Of a stretch of DNA of 25,791 nucleotides, positions 25,272 to 25,791 are shown in pieces (positions within the stretch are counted from its first letter, which is position 1; each line of letters starts with the position of its first letter). Source of the stretch: Leptospira ognonensis (GTDB taxonomy: Bacteria; Spirochaetota; Leptospiria; Leptospirales; Leptospiraceae); contig NZ_RQGD01000007.1 of the NCBI RefSeq assembly GCF_004770745.1, positions 1-25,791 on the forward strand, in the 5' to 3' direction. The notes under the pieces are model-generated. The model searched no databases. It had not been told where the DNA came from and was given only the letters and a program-made list of their open reading frames with translations. The position numbers and the translations under genes were made by a program.

Positions 25272-25791
25272 GTACAATAACTACGAAGGACATATTGAAT
25301 TGGCAATTGTTTTTTAATCAGAAATGCAGAAACTGCTAATCTCTTGCTAAATGGATTCCGGTAGTTTCTTCCTATGTCTTCCGTTCTTAGTCACCACAGA
25401 TTGACTCAATGTTATGTGAAAAATAATTTTCTTTTGATTTCCCCTTTGTTTCATATTCTAAGTGGTTTGGTTTAATAATTAATATAACATAATGTACTTA
25501 TATATAGTCCCTCTTGCCTGTAGTCAGATAGCAAGCTAGAATAGGTGAGGACTATTACTAATTTCGTCAGGTTGCGCCTTCATTGTTGTGAGAAAGCTGG
25601 CTCATGCGTTTAAATATTAGAATATAATAAAAAAATAATGAGACATAATATTATTATGCACCACTTCTGTAAAGTGAATTTTTTTATTAGTTTTCCCTTG
25701 ACTCTATTCATTCTGAAAATACTTTGGTTTTTACCACACCACCTTCGCGGTGAGTGCTTGGGAGCTTGGCGAGAGATCGTGAAGCGAATTT
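25272..25791. other. Long AT-rich intergenic region, no convincing gene
   Basis: These 520 bases have no open frame that looks like a gene except the one running off the right edge from a GTG at 25674. Minus-strand upstream sequence of the lipoprotein gene contains TTGCCA and a poor -10. The middle is very AT-rich. A structured element lies at 25504-25555 and a perfect 7-base inverted repeat with one-base centre (CATAATA-T-TATTATG) at 25644-25658. The last ~55 bases (from about 25736) are markedly GC-richer than the preceding sequence. Confidence 0.6.
25504..25555. other. Nested hairpin element in the right intergenic region
   Basis: ATAGTCC (25504-25510) pairs with GGACTAT (25549-25555). 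Skipping one C, the pairing extends by TC with GA. CTTGC (25513-25517) pairs with GCAAG (25531-25535) inside it. This would fold as a two-tier stem. It lacks a U-tract, tRNA landmarks or a recognised RNA family. It could be a small RNA, a leader or a remnant repeat end. Confidence 0.35.

Noticed and set aside
25500..25620. Possible tRNA or riboswitch in the structured right-hand gap
   Set aside because: No GGTTCGA-type T-arm, no acceptor stem closure and no recognised conserved core were found.
1..25791. CRISPR array, transposon, prophage or toxin-antitoxin module
   Set aside because: No regularly spaced direct repeats, transposase, integrase or paired toxin-antitoxin genes were seen; the Uma2 gene alone is not evidence of a mobile element.

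Overview
The window reads as chromosomal DNA of a spirochaete, most likely Leptospira or a close relative. The assignment rests on a spirochaete-style flagellar export operon (fliY-fliO-fliP-fliQ-fliR-flhB-flhA), a diderm envelope gene set (LpxD, OmpA-like protein, outer-membrane barrel, lipoprotein), a bacterial XPB-type helicase, moderate-to-low GC and frequent TTG starts. I cannot assign a species.

Layout. (1) 1-4390 is envelope and small housekeeping genes: the tail of a multi-pass membrane protein, a DUF2064 glycosyltransferase-like protein, an OmpA-family protein (-), lpxD (+), then a minus-strand group of a SRPBCC protein, an ArsC/Spx-like thioredoxin-fold protein and a small unknown protein, with an outer-membrane barrel gene upstream. 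(2) 4411-6985 holds an unusual 749-residue fusion of an AGCS-type amino acid:cation symporter with a complete phosphatidylserine decarboxylase, followed one base later by a DUF971 protein. (3) 7080-13999 is the flagellar operon. It covers a motor-switch protein and the whole membrane part of the flagellar type III export gate, with mostly 4-base overlaps, preceded by a short region rich in GTGAC/GTCAC inverted repeats. dusA (tRNA dihydrouridine synthase) follows flhA after 5 bases. (4) 15064-16812 is an accessory stretch: a DUF4345 membrane protein, a Uma2 nuclease-fold protein behind a palindromic and apparently leaderless promoter, and a protein I do not recognise. (5) 17101-21873 is a plus-strand run: XPB-like helicase, class I aminotransferase, an exported SH3-like protein and an alpha/beta hydrolase. 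(6) 21904-25271 has dps (-) divergent from a SulP-STAS-cyclic-nucleotide-binding fusion (+), then a CsgG-like lipoprotein (-). (7) 25272-25791 is AT-rich and has no convincing gene, but holds hairpins and a GC-richer island at the extreme right edge.

The items most worth attention are the symporter-phosphatidylserine decarboxylase fusion, the SulP-STAS-CAP fusion, the palindrome over the Uma2 promoter and the repeat-rich flagellar operon leader. The rest looks like ordinary spirochaete chromosome. There is no CRISPR array, transposase, integrase, rRNA gene or recognisable tRNA gene.
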